The position numbers were made by a program, and so were the translations under genes. Below the pieces are notes generated by a model. It saw only the letters and a list, made by a program, of their open reading frames with translations. It was not told the origin of the DNA and searched no databases. Shown in pieces: positions 16,796 through 26,900 of a DNA stretch of 64,000 nt. The stretch's first letter is position 1. The number at the start of each line of letters is the position of its first letter. Location: assembly GCA_026003175.1 (NCBI GenBank), contig BPGT01000001.1:1030839-1094838 (forward strand), read 5' to 3'. The DNA comes from Armatimonadota bacterium (GTDB taxonomy: Bacteria > Armatimonadota > HRBIN16).

Positions 16796-17872
16796 ATGAA
16801 TCGCTGGCAAAAAGCTCTAGCAGGTGGAGTCGCTGTTGCGGCTGCTGTTCTGGGTGCGCTGTGGTTCACCGGCAACCTGTTTGCTGAGCCGCTATCAAAG
16901 GGACGCCCTGCGCCGGATTTCGTACTGCTGGACCAGGACGGCAAACAGCACCGGCTCTCTGCATATCGTGGCAAAACGGTGGTTCTCGCCTTCTACCCTG
17001 CGGATATGACGCCGGGTTGCACGTTGGAGGCGCGTTCTCTACGCGATACGATGCCCGAATTCCAGCAACTGGGCGTGCAGGTGTTCGGCATCAGCGTGCA
17101 GGACGTGAGGTCCAAGCGCGAGTTCTGCGATAAAGAGGGGCTGAACTATCCCCTGCTCGCAGACGTGGGTGGTAAGGTCGCGAAGCAGTACGGCGTGCTG
17201 ATGCCTGCGGGACTGGCTCAGCGGGTAACCTTCATCATCAACCCAGCCGGTCAGATAGCGCAAGTTATCACCGATGTAAACGTCCAACAGCATGGCAAGC
17301 AGGTGCTGGCTTTGCTGCAGCAAAAGCCCACCACTACCGTTACCGTCCACACCTGGCAGGCAAAACTGGGGCAACCCATACCGGATTTCCAGCTGCCCCG
17401 TGCGGATAACGGCAAGATGGAGTCGGTGTATGGCGACCGCAAGCAGAGGGCAACGGTGGTCATGTTCATCGCCACGCGGTGTCCCGTCTCCAACGCCTAC
17501 AACGAACGAATGCGCGCCATCGCGCAGGAGTATATGGCGAAGGGAGTGCGCTTCGTGGGCATCAACTCCAATGTGATAGAGCCCACGCAGGAGGTCGCCG
17601 AGCACGCCAAACAGCATGGCTTCCCCTTCCCCGTGCTGAAGGACGAGGGCAATAAAATCGCCGACCGCTTCAACGCGCAGTTCACCCCCGAAATCTTTGT
17701 GATGGATGCGAAGGGCGTGCTGCGCTATCACGGGCGCATCGACGACAGCCAGAACCCAGCGAACATCACCTCGCACGACCTGCGCGATACGCTGGATGCT
17801 CTTCTGGCAGGAAAGAACCCGCCCCGCGCCGAAACCAAAGCCTTCGGATGCACGATTAAGAGAGTGAGGTAA
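16796..17872 (+). CDS. Secreted tandem peroxiredoxin/thioredoxin-fold protein
   Basis: A 358-residue fusion of two thioredoxin folds behind an N-terminal membrane or signal helix (about 8-28). Domain 1 (about 35-175) is like Bcp/PrxQ, with peroxidatic C75 in FYPADMTPGC; the usual resolving cysteine five residues later is missing (TLEARS), so it would work as a 1-Cys type or with a more distant cysteine. Domain 2 (about 190-345) is like AhpC/redoxin, with C229 in ATRCPVSNAYNERM. I infer extracytoplasmic peroxide or thiol redox work. RBS GCAGGAGGAGAGG. The TlpA-like gene follows 6 bases after. Confidence 0.85.
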   Translation: MNRWQKALAGGVAVAAAVLGALWFTGNLFAEPLSKGRPAPDFVLLDQDGKQHRLSAYRGKTVVLAFYPADMTPGCTLEARSLRDTMPEFQQLGVQVFGISVQDVRSKREFCDKEGLNYPLLADVGGKVAKQYGVLMPAGLAQRVTFIINPAGQIAQVITDVNVQQHGKQVLALLQQKPTTTVTVHTWQAKLGQPIPDFQLPRADNGKMESVYGDRKQRATVVMFIATRCPVSNAYNERMRAIAQEYMAKGVRFVGINSNVIEPTQEVAEHAKQHGFPFPVLKDEGNKIADRFNAQFTPEIFVMDAKGVLRYHGRIDDSQNPANITSHDLRDTLDALLAGKNPPRAETKAFGCTIKRVR

Positions 17873-17878
17873 GAGACA

Positions 17879-18376
17879 GTGGTTACACGCAAGATTAGCT
17901 GGGTTGCCGCACTGTTGGGCATCGCGCTGCTGGCGCAAGCAGCACCCCGGATCCCACAAATCGACGGCAACGGTATCCAGAGGGAACTGGCAAAGCGCAA
18001 GGGCAAGGTGGTCGTGCTGAACCTGTGGGCAACGTGGTGTACCCCATGCCGCCAGGAGTTTCCCGGGCTGGTGAAGCTCTACGATAAATACCGCAGTCAG
18101 GGGGTGGACGTCATCGTCATTTCGGTGGATGACGTGGGTGATGAGGCAAAGGTGGCGGAGTTCTTACGCCAGCAGAAAGCAAAAATGCCTGCCTTTATCA
18201 AGAAGCCGGGCGACTCGGAGAAGTTCATCAACGCGATAGACCGCGACTGGCCCGGCGCGATACCGTACACGGTAGTATACGACCGTAACGGCAAACCGTT
18301 CGCCAAGCTGCTGGGCGACCATACTTTTGCGCAGTTCGAAGCGACTGTGAAGAAGGCTCTTGCCAAACGCAAATGA
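17879..18376 (+). CDS. TlpA-like thiol:disulfide oxidoreductase
   Basis: A 165-residue protein with a signal or anchor helix (about 6-22) and a thioredoxin fold carrying WATWCTPCRQEFP (C54, C57) and a cis-proline region at AIPYTVVYD. It belongs to the TlpA/ResA group that reduces disulfides outside the cytoplasmic membrane, and is a plausible electron donor for the adjacent peroxiredoxin. The start is GTG at 17879. The stop overlaps the next start in ATGA. Confidence 0.88.
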   Translation: MVTRKISWVAALLGIALLAQAAPRIPQIDGNGIQRELAKRKGKVVVLNLWATWCTPCRQEFPGLVKLYDKYRSQGVDVIVISVDDVGDEAKVAEFLRQQKAKMPAFIKKPGDSEKFINAIDRDWPGAIPYTVVYDRNGKPFAKLLGDHTFAQFEATVKKALAKRK

Positions 18377-19263
18377 CCCTTGTCTCTGAAAACCCTTTGT
18401 TGGAGGCATCGTTCCTGCAACGCCTCCAGCGGTTGCAATTGCTGGTCCGGCGTCCTCTGCCGGGGCAGTGGAAGGGAGAGCATCGTTCGCCTAAACGCGG
18501 CTACAGCGTGGAGTTTGCCGACTTCCGCGAATACTCACCCGGTGACGACCTGCGCTATGTAGACTGGAAAGCGTATGGCAGGCTAGACCGTCTGTACCTG
18601 AAGCAGTACGTGGAGGAAGAAGACATCTATGTGCTGTTGCTGGTGGATTGCAGTCGCTCCATGCGCTTCGGGCAGCCGACCAAGTTGCTGTTCGCCCAGC
18701 AAGTCGCTGCAGCCATCGGTTACATCGCGCTGTGTCGCTTTCATCGCGTGGGTGTCGGGCTGATAGCGGACGGCAATGTGCTCTGGATGCGTCCTGTGCG
18801 CGGTAAGCAATCGCTGATTCCACTGCTGACCTTTTTGGGTAACCTGCCCGAAGCGCGAAGCACGCTCCTTGCCCAATCGATGCGCCAGGTGGTAAACGGG
18901 TGGAAGCACCGCGGAGCGGTGTATCTGCTCACCGACCTGATGGATGAACGGTGGAACGAGGCGCTGCGCCTTCTCCTTTCTCGTCGACACGAGCTAATCC
19001 TTATCCATACTCTCAGCCCGCAGGAGCTGAACCCCGACCTGATGGGCGACCTGCTGCTGGTGGACAGTGAAACGGGCGAAACACGCGAGGTCAGCCTCTC
19101 CGCGTCTGCGCTGAGCCTGTATCAGCGTGCGCTGCAACAGCTGCGCGATGACGCCTCTGCCCTGTGCGGGCACTTTGGAGGCAACTACCTGCTGGCGAAC
19201 GCCTCGCAATCGCTGGAGGACTTCGTGCTGCGCGAGATGCGCATAAGGGGTGTGCTGGCGTGA
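18373..19263 (+). CDS. DUF58 domain protein (vWA-like)
   Basis: A 296-residue protein. The N-terminal segment with GEHRSPKRGYSVEFADFREY and SPGDDLRYVDWKAYGR is the DUF58 signature. A von Willebrand A-like core with the MIDAS motif VDCSRSM follows. DUF58 proteins normally pair with a MoxR AAA ATPase and BatA-type membrane proteins in a chaperone-like or metal-insertion system. Here the BatA-like gene follows with a 4-base overlap, but no MoxR gene is in the window. Confidence 0.88.
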   Translation: MTLVSENPLLEASFLQRLQRLQLLVRRPLPGQWKGEHRSPKRGYSVEFADFREYSPGDDLRYVDWKAYGRLDRLYLKQYVEEEDIYVLLLVDCSRSMRFGQPTKLLFAQQVAAAIGYIALCRFHRVGVGLIADGNVLWMRPVRGKQSLIPLLTFLGNLPEARSTLLAQSMRQVVNGWKHRGAVYLLTDLMDERWNEALRLLLSRRHELILIHTLSPQELNPDLMGDLLLVDSETGETREVSLSASALSLYQRALQQLRDDASALCGHFGGNYLLANASQSLEDFVLREMRIRGVLA

Positions 19264-21098
19264 GGTTTCTTGCCGCGTGGAATCTGCTATGGTTCTTGCC
19301 TGTTGGCGGCGCGATTCTCGCGCTCTACATCCTGCGCCTGCGCCGCCGGCGCGTGGAGGTTCCCGCCGTACTGCTCTGGACGCAGGTACTGCAGGACTTC
19401 CAGGCGAACGTACCCTGGCAGAAGCTGCGCAAGCACTGGCTGCTGGTTTTACAGCTGCTGGCGGCTCTCTTACTGGTGCTGGCTGTGGCACAACCTTATA
19501 CCCGCGCGTGGATGTACTCCGGCGAGGCGCATGTGCTGGTGCTAGACGGTAGTGCGAGTATGCTGGCGAACGATGTTGCCCCCAACCGTTTCGAGCAGGC
19601 TCGCGCCATGGCGCGAGAGTACATCCACAAAATGCCACCGGGTGACCAAGCAGCTATCGTGCTAGCGGGAGTGCGTCCGCGTGTGTTGTGTGGATTGACA
19701 TATAATCGCTCCGAGCTGCTCCGCGCCCTCCAAAGCGCACAACCCTCTGAGACCGGTGCCAACGTTGCCGAGTCGCTCGCGCTAGCAGCGGCGATCCTGA
19801 CCTCTTTCGCCTCCCCAACGATTGAGGTCTTTACCGATGGCGGCTTTGCCGAACCGCGCGACATCGACACAGGCAGAGCGCGCTTGCAGTACCATACCGT
19901 GGGCGCTCGCGCCGAAAACGCAGGCATCGTGGCAATAGACCTGCGCGAAGACCGCAACGCCCCCGGCCGGTTTGACCTCTTCCTCGCGGTGCGCCACAAC
20001 AACGAGAGGGAGCGACGTTATACCATCGATCTCTGGCGCGGCGATAGTTTGGTAGATGCCCAAGAGGTCGTCGTGCCGCCTAAGTCGGAGGTCCCTGTAC
20101 TGTTCCGCCAGCTGATACCTGCTGACCACCCGGAGGAGCTGCGCGTGCATCTAGACACACGCGATGCTCTCGCCTGCGATAATACCGCCTACGCAGTATT
20201 GCATCCGGTTCGCCCGCTGAAGGTGTTGTTGGTGACCAGAGGCAACCTCTTTCTGGAGACCGCGTTGAATCTGGACCCGCGCACCACTGTCGAGAAGGTG
20301 ACATCCCCGCCCACTGCCGAAACAGCTGGCAAGTATGATGTGGTGGTCTACGACAACAGTGAGCCCCCTTCGCCTCCTGTTGGGCACGCTGTGCTTATTG
20401 GGGTCATTCCGACGTGGTTTCCAGTTGTGCCTCTGCAGGCGGTGGAGAACAGTGCGGTGGTGGACTGGCAACACACGCACCCCGTCATGCGCTATGTAGA
20501 CCTCGCTTCGGTGCAGCTCAGCAAGGTAACCCCTGTTTTGCCCCAGGCGGGAACAGAGACGCTAGCGGAGGTCGGCGAAGGGGCGGTGATGGTGTCCGTA
20601 TCGAAGCCGGACAAGCGCTGGCTGCTCATTACTTTTGATGTGACCGCTACCGACCTGCCGTTGCGCGTGGCGTTTCCGGTGATGATGTTAAACGCCTTGC
20701 GCTGGCTCACTGCGCCATCGGGGAGTGTAGAACAGGGACTGATACCAGCGGGTGGACTGGCGGTAATCCCTGTGCCCGGCGAACACAAGAGGGTACAGAT
20801 ACGCCAGCCCGACGGCAAGACCGTTGAAGCGAACGTGCAGGACGGAGCTGCCCCCTTTGAGGATACGTTGCAGACAGGTATCTACCGCTGTGTGGACACA
20901 GGCTACCTGTTCGCCGTGAATCTGGCTCAGCGCGAGGAGACAGATCTGGTAGTGCATGCACATACCTCTCAAGGGGTTTCCGGCGCTTCTGCCAGCCTGC
21001 GCAAGGTGCTCGCCCGGCGCGAATGGTGGCAATGGCTGGCGGGAGTGTTGCTGGTTGTGCTGGTTCTGGAGTGGGTGGTGTACCACCGGAGATGGTAA
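19260..21098 (+). CDS. BatA-like membrane protein with von Willebrand A domain
   Basis: A 612-residue protein. It has the N-terminal BatA domain with two membrane helices (FLPVGGAILALYIL and WLLVLQLLAALLLVLAVAQP), a vWA domain with MIDAS VLDGSASM, a long beta-rich periplasmic part, and a final helix (GVLLVVLVLEWVVY). GTG 19260 overlaps the DUF58 stop (GTGA), which shows translational coupling; the frame upstream of it is a shadow of DUF58. It is a partner of DUF58/MoxR systems once called aerotolerance operons. The redox genes upstream suit an envelope stress role (inference). Confidence 0.85.
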   Translation: MRFLAAWNLLWFLPVGGAILALYILRLRRRRVEVPAVLLWTQVLQDFQANVPWQKLRKHWLLVLQLLAALLLVLAVAQPYTRAWMYSGEAHVLVLDGSASMLANDVAPNRFEQARAMAREYIHKMPPGDQAAIVLAGVRPRVLCGLTYNRSELLRALQSAQPSETGANVAESLALAAAILTSFASPTIEVFTDGGFAEPRDIDTGRARLQYHTVGARAENAGIVAIDLREDRNAPGRFDLFLAVRHNNERERRYTIDLWRGDSLVDAQEVVVPPKSEVPVLFRQLIPADHPEELRVHLDTRDALACDNTAYAVLHPVRPLKVLLVTRGNLFLETALNLDPRTTVEKVTSPPTAETAGKYDVVVYDNSEPPSPPVGHAVLIGVIPTWFPVVPLQAVENSAVVDWQHTHPVMRYVDLASVQLSKVTPVLPQAGTETLAEVGEGAVMVSVSKPDKRWLLITFDVTATDLPLRVAFPVMMLNALRWLTAPSGSVEQGLIPAGGLAVIPVPGEHKRVQIRQPDGKTVEANVQDGAAPFEDTLQTGIYRCVDTGYLFAVNLAQREETDLVVHAHTSQGVSGASASLRKVLARREWWQWLAGVLLVVLVLEWVVYHRRW

Positions 21099-21180
21099 AA
21101 CTCTATATTTTGCAGGTTTTACAGCAAAAATGGCAAAAAAACTAACGTTTTTTTCTTGCAAAATGCAAAAAAGCCCTTGA

Positions 21181-21198
21181 GTGGTACGGAACTTGCAA
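21181..21198 (+). promoter_or_regulatory. Sigma-54-type (-24/-12) promoter of the PEP-CTERM-like gene
   Basis: GTGGTACG, four bases, TTGCAA: GG at 21183 and GC at 21195 are 12 bases apart. Upstream lie TTTTACAGCAAAAA and several A/T tracts, closely like the region above the promoter at 11428. Confidence 0.6.
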
Positions 21199-21241
21199 TA
21201 TATAATAGTGGTAAGTTATGGTGGGAGGAGAGATCTCTGCA

Positions 21242-21469
21242 ATGAAACGATGGGTTTTGCTTTTGGCTGCAGCAGGGCTATTGCTGGCATGGCGTTCGGC
21301 AGATGCACAATCGCTGGGAAAACGGGGCGGCACCGCTAACCGACAGCCTGGCAACTTAGTGTCACAGGGCTCACCGACGGTGCCAGATGCAGGTGCTCTC
21401 ACGCTGTTTGCTACCGGCGCAGCGCCAGTTGCTGTGTACGCGCTCAAACGACGCAGAAGCAAGAAATAG
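21242..21469 (+). CDS. Small secreted protein with PEP-CTERM-like C-terminus
   Basis: A 75-residue protein with a signal peptide (residues 1-22, WRSADAQS), a short polar middle, and a C-terminus made of VPDAGAL, a hydrophobic helix and the basic end KRRRSKK. This copies the VPEPG-helix-RRR plan of PEP-CTERM sorting signals, with PDAG in place of PEPG. Such proteins are processed by an exosortase; none lies in this window. GGGAGGAG precedes the ATG by about 12 bases. The sigma-54-type promoter fits what is known of PEP-CTERM genes in other phyla. Confidence 0.65.
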   Translation: MKRWVLLLAAAGLLLAWRSADAQSLGKRGGTANRQPGNLVSQGSPTVPDAGALTLFATGAAPVAVYALKRRRSKK

Positions 21470-21476
21470 TGACCCC

Positions 21477-22265
21477 TTAACGAGGCGAGGCGGGGAATAC
21501 TCGTTTCGCCTCTACGTATATCTGCCCTCTGCGTCCGCGTCGAAGCGTGCCCTCGACGAGTACCTCTTGTCCGCGCGTGTTGGTGGGCGCCCATATTCCG
21601 GTTACATAGATGCATCCTGTGTCATCACGCAACACCCAGTCACTGCGGGTGACCGGAGGACCTCCCGCGCAGTTCGGGCAGTTTGGATCGGGCTGCCATC
21701 CCGCATTACGCCCTGCCAGAAACACCTGTGTCCCCACCCAACGGTCGGGGTTGTTTATCAGGTCGCGGATACACAGGTTGCTAAAACGCCGCGCAACCCG
21801 AATGCTGAACGGAGCAGAGGCTTTCAACTCCTCGCGCCTTCCCTGCGGGTTCACCAGAGGCAGTATCGCCTCCACGCGGTAGTCACCGGGTGGAACCTGT
21901 CTGCCATCGTTGTCTCGCTGATCCCACTCCACGCGGAAGCGTTTCACCTCGCCGAAGTTCAGCCGGATAGAGGAAAACGCCATCGTGAATGCCTTGCCTC
22001 GGCTCCACTGCCAGCGTTCACTCCATTCGCCCTGCTTGGTTACCAGCACATCGAACTGCTTCCCCGAAGAGAAGCGCAGTTCAATGGGAGCGCCGCTAAC
22101 GTTGCGCACCTCTAGGATGAACACCACCGGCTTGCCCAGTTCCACCACGCGCAGATCGGGCGTCACTTGCCACTGCACCGCCTGCCGGAAGCGAACGGGC
22201 TTCTGTGCTCCTGCGGGCAACGTTATCGCCAACACCGCCAGAATCAGCCATGCCAGGCGCCTCAT
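21477..22265 (-). CDS. Secreted BsuPI-like protein with C-terminal OB-like domain
   Basis: A 262-residue protein with a signal peptide (ending PAGAQ). The middle resembles the BsuPI proteinase-inhibitor beta domain (VFILEVRNVSGAPIELRFSS, then QFDVLV and WQWSRGKAFT). The C-terminal part (about 165-260) is OB-fold-like, with a CPNC pair and WVLRDDTGCIYVTG. It may bind a secreted protease or a ligand, but no direct partner is shown. It is convergent with the PEP-CTERM-like gene. Confidence 0.6.
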   Translation of the reverse strand: MRRLAWLILAVLAITLPAGAQKPVRFRQAVQWQVTPDLRVVELGKPVVFILEVRNVSGAPIELRFSSGKQFDVLVTKQGEWSERWQWSRGKAFTMAFSSIRLNFGEVKRFRVEWDQRDNDGRQVPPGDYRVEAILPLVNPQGRREELKASAPFSIRVARRFSNLCIRDLINNPDRWVGTQVFLAGRNAGWQPDPNCPNCAGGPPVTRSDWVLRDDTGCIYVTGIWAPTNTRGQEVLVEGTLRRGRRGQIYVEAKRVFPASPR

Positions 22266-22320
22266 CGCTAACCTCCTCCGCCAAAAAGGTACCCATTGGA
22301 CGTTGCCAACCTGCTATAGG

Positions 22321-23778
22321 TTACTCTGCCTGCATCGCGTTACGCTTCGCCGCTTCCCAGAGGGCATCCCACTCCTCCAGGCTCAGGTGCTCCAGCTGTT
22401 TGCCCTGCTCGCGCGCCATCGTCTCCATCTGCTGGAAGCGCACGATAAAACGTCGCACCATCGCATGAAGCGCCTGCTCGGCATCTACCTTCAGGTGTCG
22501 TGCGATGTTCACCAGCGTGAACAGCAAATCACCGATTTCCGCCTCGATACGCGCTCTGTCGCCCTGCGCGATGGCTTCCGCCAGCTCTTCCTGCTCCTCG
22601 CGGAACTTATCCAACACACCTTGCAAGTCGGGCCACTCGAAGCCTACCTTCACCGCCCGCTTAGAGACCTCCATGGCAAACACCAGCGCAGGTAAAGACG
22701 GTATCACACCGTCCATCACCGACTGCTTGGGCGTATGGTTGTTCTCCTCCGCCTTAATGCGTTCCCAGTTGCGCAACACCTCTGCGCTATCCGCTACCTG
22801 CACATCACCGAAGACATGCGGATGTCGGCGTACCAGCTTTTCACACTGTTGCCACACCACATCCTGAATATCGAACCGGCTCCCCTCGTTTGCCAGCTGC
22901 GCGTGCAGCACCACCTGTAATAGTACGTCCCCCAGCTCTTCGCATAGCTTGGCATCGTCGCCCGTGTTAATGGCGTCCAGTACCTCGTAAGCCTCTTCCA
23001 GCAAGTAAGGACGTAGGCTCTCGTGCGTCTGCTCCCTATCCCAGGGACACCCACCCGGTCCGCGCAGGCGTGCCACGATATGCACCAGCCCCGCAAAGTC
23101 ACGGCGTTCATCGGCTGGCAGAGGAGGTACGTACACGCTGGTCAGGTGGTCTACCGACACACGATCCAGCTGGTATAGAGGCACACTCTCCACGCGTTGC
23201 TCTTCTGCTACGCTTGCGGCACGCACCACATATACTGGGTGCTCTTCGGGATAGTAGCGCATCAGCAACAGTTTAAGGTCGGATGCAACGAAACCGTCGT
23301 AGACCTGATAGTACAGCACGTGCATGGACTGGTCAGGTGGAAAGCGCGAGGCACAGAGCGCATCAATGACCTGTAACCCGTCGGTAACGCATAAACCCAG
23401 TGCTTCCAGCGTCGGCTCCAGAAAGCCGGTACTGCCGACGATGCGCACCTGTATCCCCCGCTCACGCGCCCTTTCTAGCAGCAGGCGCACACTTTCCTCT
23501 CCCACCAGCGGATGCCCCGGCACGGCATATACGATGTCTCCCTCCTGCGCCAGAGCAAGCAAATGCTCCACGATTTGCGTATACAACATCTCAAAGCTCT
23601 CTGCTTGCTCATAGAGGGGATCAAAGGAATGAAAAGAGATACCCGCTTCTTGCAAAGCACCTACCGTTGGGTGTATTGCCGTACGCAACCACACTGGCTG
23701 CCCGGAACGCAACACCTCCCATGCCTGCTGAGACAACGCAGAAGGAGCTCCTGCTCCTAAGCCGACTATGGTTATCAT
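22321..23778 (-). CDS. mazG: MazG nucleoside triphosphate pyrophosphohydrolase fused to tetrapyrrole-methylase-like domain
   Basis: A 485-residue protein of the YabN layout. It has an N-terminal SAM-dependent tetrapyrrole-methylase-like domain (starts ITIVGLGAG, about 1-205). A MazG domain follows (LRGPGGCPWDREQTH, LLEEAYEVLDAI, EELGDVLLQVVLHAQ), then a second MazG-like helical bundle (EIGDLLFTLVNIARHL). MazG hydrolyses NTPs to NMPs and cleans damaged nucleotides. I start at ATG 23778, where the conserved domain begins; a GTG at 23817 is possible and sits just after a TAGAAT-like box. Confidence 0.92.
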   Translation of the reverse strand: MITIVGLGAGAPSALSQQAWEVLRSGQPVWLRTAIHPTVGALQEAGISFHSFDPLYEQAESFEMLYTQIVEHLLALAQEGDIVYAVPGHPLVGEESVRLLLERARERGIQVRIVGSTGFLEPTLEALGLCVTDGLQVIDALCASRFPPDQSMHVLYYQVYDGFVASDLKLLLMRYYPEEHPVYVVRAASVAEEQRVESVPLYQLDRVSVDHLTSVYVPPLPADERRDFAGLVHIVARLRGPGGCPWDREQTHESLRPYLLEEAYEVLDAINTGDDAKLCEELGDVLLQVVLHAQLANEGSRFDIQDVVWQQCEKLVRRHPHVFGDVQVADSAEVLRNWERIKAEENNHTPKQSVMDGVIPSLPALVFAMEVSKRAVKVGFEWPDLQGVLDKFREEQEELAEAIAQGDRARIEAEIGDLLFTLVNIARHLKVDAEQALHAMVRRFIVRFQQMETMAREQGKQLEHLSLEEWDALWEAAKRNAMQAE

Positions 23779-23983
23779 CGTGTAACGATTTGAAACCTCC
23801 ACGCGGTTCGTTTCCACACCCCTATTCTAGCACATGTTGCGCTTTCGTGCACAAACCTCGCAACGCAACCGGACACCTTCTATCAAGGTGTGGAACACGC
23901 AGGAGCGCATGAGGTAACCGAGAACCTCATTAGGGTCAGGGGCAACAGGCACCTTCTTGCTGAACTGGATGGAGGCGGTCAAG

Positions 23984-26900
23984 ATGAGGTCACAGCACCT
24001 TCTGTTCATGTGGTGGCTGATTATGGCAATGATTGCAGCATGTGCACAACCGGTCTCTACGTCTACCCGAGACAGTCTGTGCCTGAACGGGACATGGCGA
24101 TTCATGCCTGCTATTGGACCAGCCATCATCGAACCAATCGGTGGCCAGACAGCTTGGGGACAGATTCGTGTACCAGGGAGGTGGGCAGGTTTTCGGTTGC
24201 CCGGTTTGATTCAGCGAGGGACCGGCGCCCAGTGGGACGTTTTCTCCGACAAAACCGCCCGAGGTTGGTACGAGCGCACGGTGTCCATCCCCAGCCACTG
24301 GCAGGGGCGTCGAATAGTGCTGGAGCTGCAGCGGGTGTGCACCGATGCAGTGGTTTTCATCAACGGCAAGCAGTGTGGAGAGGTGCGCTGGCCAGGCGGT
24401 GAAGTGGATATCACAGATGCCGTTCAAGCCGGACAGGAAGCACAGCTGCGCTTGCTGGTAGTCGCTACCCCTGACGAGCAACAGGTACGCGACCTGATAG
24501 CGGGCAGGCAAACGAGCCACGATTTTCAGGGAGGGCAATGGGCGTGCGGGCTAACCGGAGATGTTTTCCTGCATAGCCAACCCCAGGGAGCGCGTATTGC
24601 TGATGTGTTCGTTCAGCCCTCGGTACGCCGTCGGGAACTGGCTGTGGACGTAGATCTGGCAGGACTTGAACAAACAGGCTTGGGCGCGGTACGCTTTGTC
24701 GCCCGGGTGGTCAACGCGCAGGGGCAAACCGAACGCGAGTTTCAAGCCGTCAGAACAGTTCGCCCTGCACAGACACAACGATTGCGATTGGTGTGGCAAT
24801 GGGAACATCCTCGTCTCTGGGATGTCATGCAACCGCACCTGTACACCGTCTTCTTACGAGCGCAAGGAACAGGTATAGACGACGAATACGCTGTGACCTT
24901 CGGCTTTCGGGAGTTCTGGATAGAGGGGCGACGGTTTATGCTGAACGGTAAAGAGATTCACCTGCGCCCCATCTGCCTCCCCGACGAGTGGACCGACTAC
25001 AATGGTTGTCCAGAGTACATCAGCAGTGTGATAGACGGATACCAGAAGATGGGTTTCCAAATCGGGGAACAGTGGCCCTGGGACGACCGGGAACGAGGGC
25101 GAATCAACTTCCGCCACCTGTGGGCAGAGATCGCCGATCGCAAGGGCTTCTTGGTGATAGGAGCGTTGCCATCTATGTCGCCATTCCTCTTCGGTTCGGA
25201 CGGGCAGCTGGCGTGGGACCAGCGCAAAGAGGAATGGACGGCGATCATGCTACAGGAGATGAAGCGCCTTCGCAACCACCCGTCTATCGTGCTATGGGTT
25301 ACCACAGCGAACCTGTTCGGCATACCACAAGACCAGAACCCCACACTGATTGGCAGGCGAGGACTGCGCACCGACCGAGTGGCAGCGGCGGGACGGGAAG
25401 GTATCGCTATCATCCAGCGCAACGACCCCACCCGGGCAGCTTTCACCCACCAGGGCGCCGACGTCGGTGACCTGCATTCGGTAAACATGTATCTCAACCT
25501 GATTCCCCTGCAGGAGCGAGAGGAGTGGCTTAGCGATTGGGTGCGCCGTGGCAACCTGCCGTTCATGGCGATAGAGTTCGGCACACCGTTCCACGCCACC
25601 TTCCTGCGAGGACGCAACGGATTCGGAGATGCGATATTCACAGAACCGTTAGCCACCGAGTTTGCTGCTATCTACCTGGGTGCTGAGGCATACTCCACCG
25701 AAACGGCTGCATACCGCGACCGCATCGCTCGCACACTGGTGGGAGGTCAGCGCTACTCCAGCTGGCACGGAGCACGTGAGCTTATGGAACTGCCAGCGTT
25801 TCAGGAACTGCAGGCACTGTACATCCGCAACACCTGGCGCAGCTGGCGCGCCTGGGGCATCTCGGGCGGGATGGTGCCTTGGGAGATGGAGCCTCAGTGC
25901 TGGCGACGGGATAATGCGGTAGCGGAGCAGCTCGTACATATCCCATCGAAGGAAGGACGCCCAGGGGTATACCACAACACGTTGCCGCGGTGGGCAGCGT
26001 TCTACCTGCAGACCGAGGGGGGATGGCATCCTCTCCCGGCAGGCAAAGCGATTATCGAGGGCAGCACAGCCACAATGGCATGGATTGCCGGCGCGCCCGA
26101 CAACTTCGCCGCAAAGGAGCACCACTTCATCAACGGTCAACCGGTGCAGAAACAAGCGGTGTTGATCAACGACACCCGCACCGAGCAACCCTTTCACGCG
26201 CGCTGGAGCATCTCAGTGGGACCAAAGGTTTTGGCAACAGGAGAACAACACGGCACATTGGCACCTGCAACTGTGCGTTTTGTACCCATCACCTTTACAG
26301 CGCCCGCAGTCAGGACAGTGACGAACGGTGTGATTCGCCTGACAGCCCGCATTGGGGCAACGAATCACCAAGACGCCTTCACCTTCCGCGTTTACCCGGC
26401 AATCCGACCATCGGGCTTGCCAGTGCCCGTCTTTGTCTGGGACCCAGAAGGGAGCACCACGAAATTGCTCAGAGAAATGGGAGCTTCGGTGCGGGTTTGG
26501 AAGGGTCACCCAGACGTTCGCTTGCTGGTCATCGGTCGCCGAGCGCTGGAGAAAGGTCTGTTGCCCGGCTCTCTCAAAGCAGTGCTTGCCAACGGAGGCA
26601 GGGTTATCATCCTTGCCCAGTCGCCTGATTGGTTGCGCGACAACGTCGGCTTCCGGGTGGCGCATCATGTCAGCCGACGCGTGTTCATTGTGCCTTCGCA
26701 GAAGAACCATCCTGTGGTGCAGGGACTGGATGACACCGACCTGCGCGACTGGAACGGAAAAGGCACCCTGGTACCGGAGTTCTGGGGCGGCGTAGAAGAG
26801 TTTCCGGGCAGCGACCCCACCTTCGGCTGGCATTGGGGCAATCAGGGAAGCGTATGCAGTGCCGCCATCGAGAAGCCACACCGCAGCGGCTGGACGCCAG

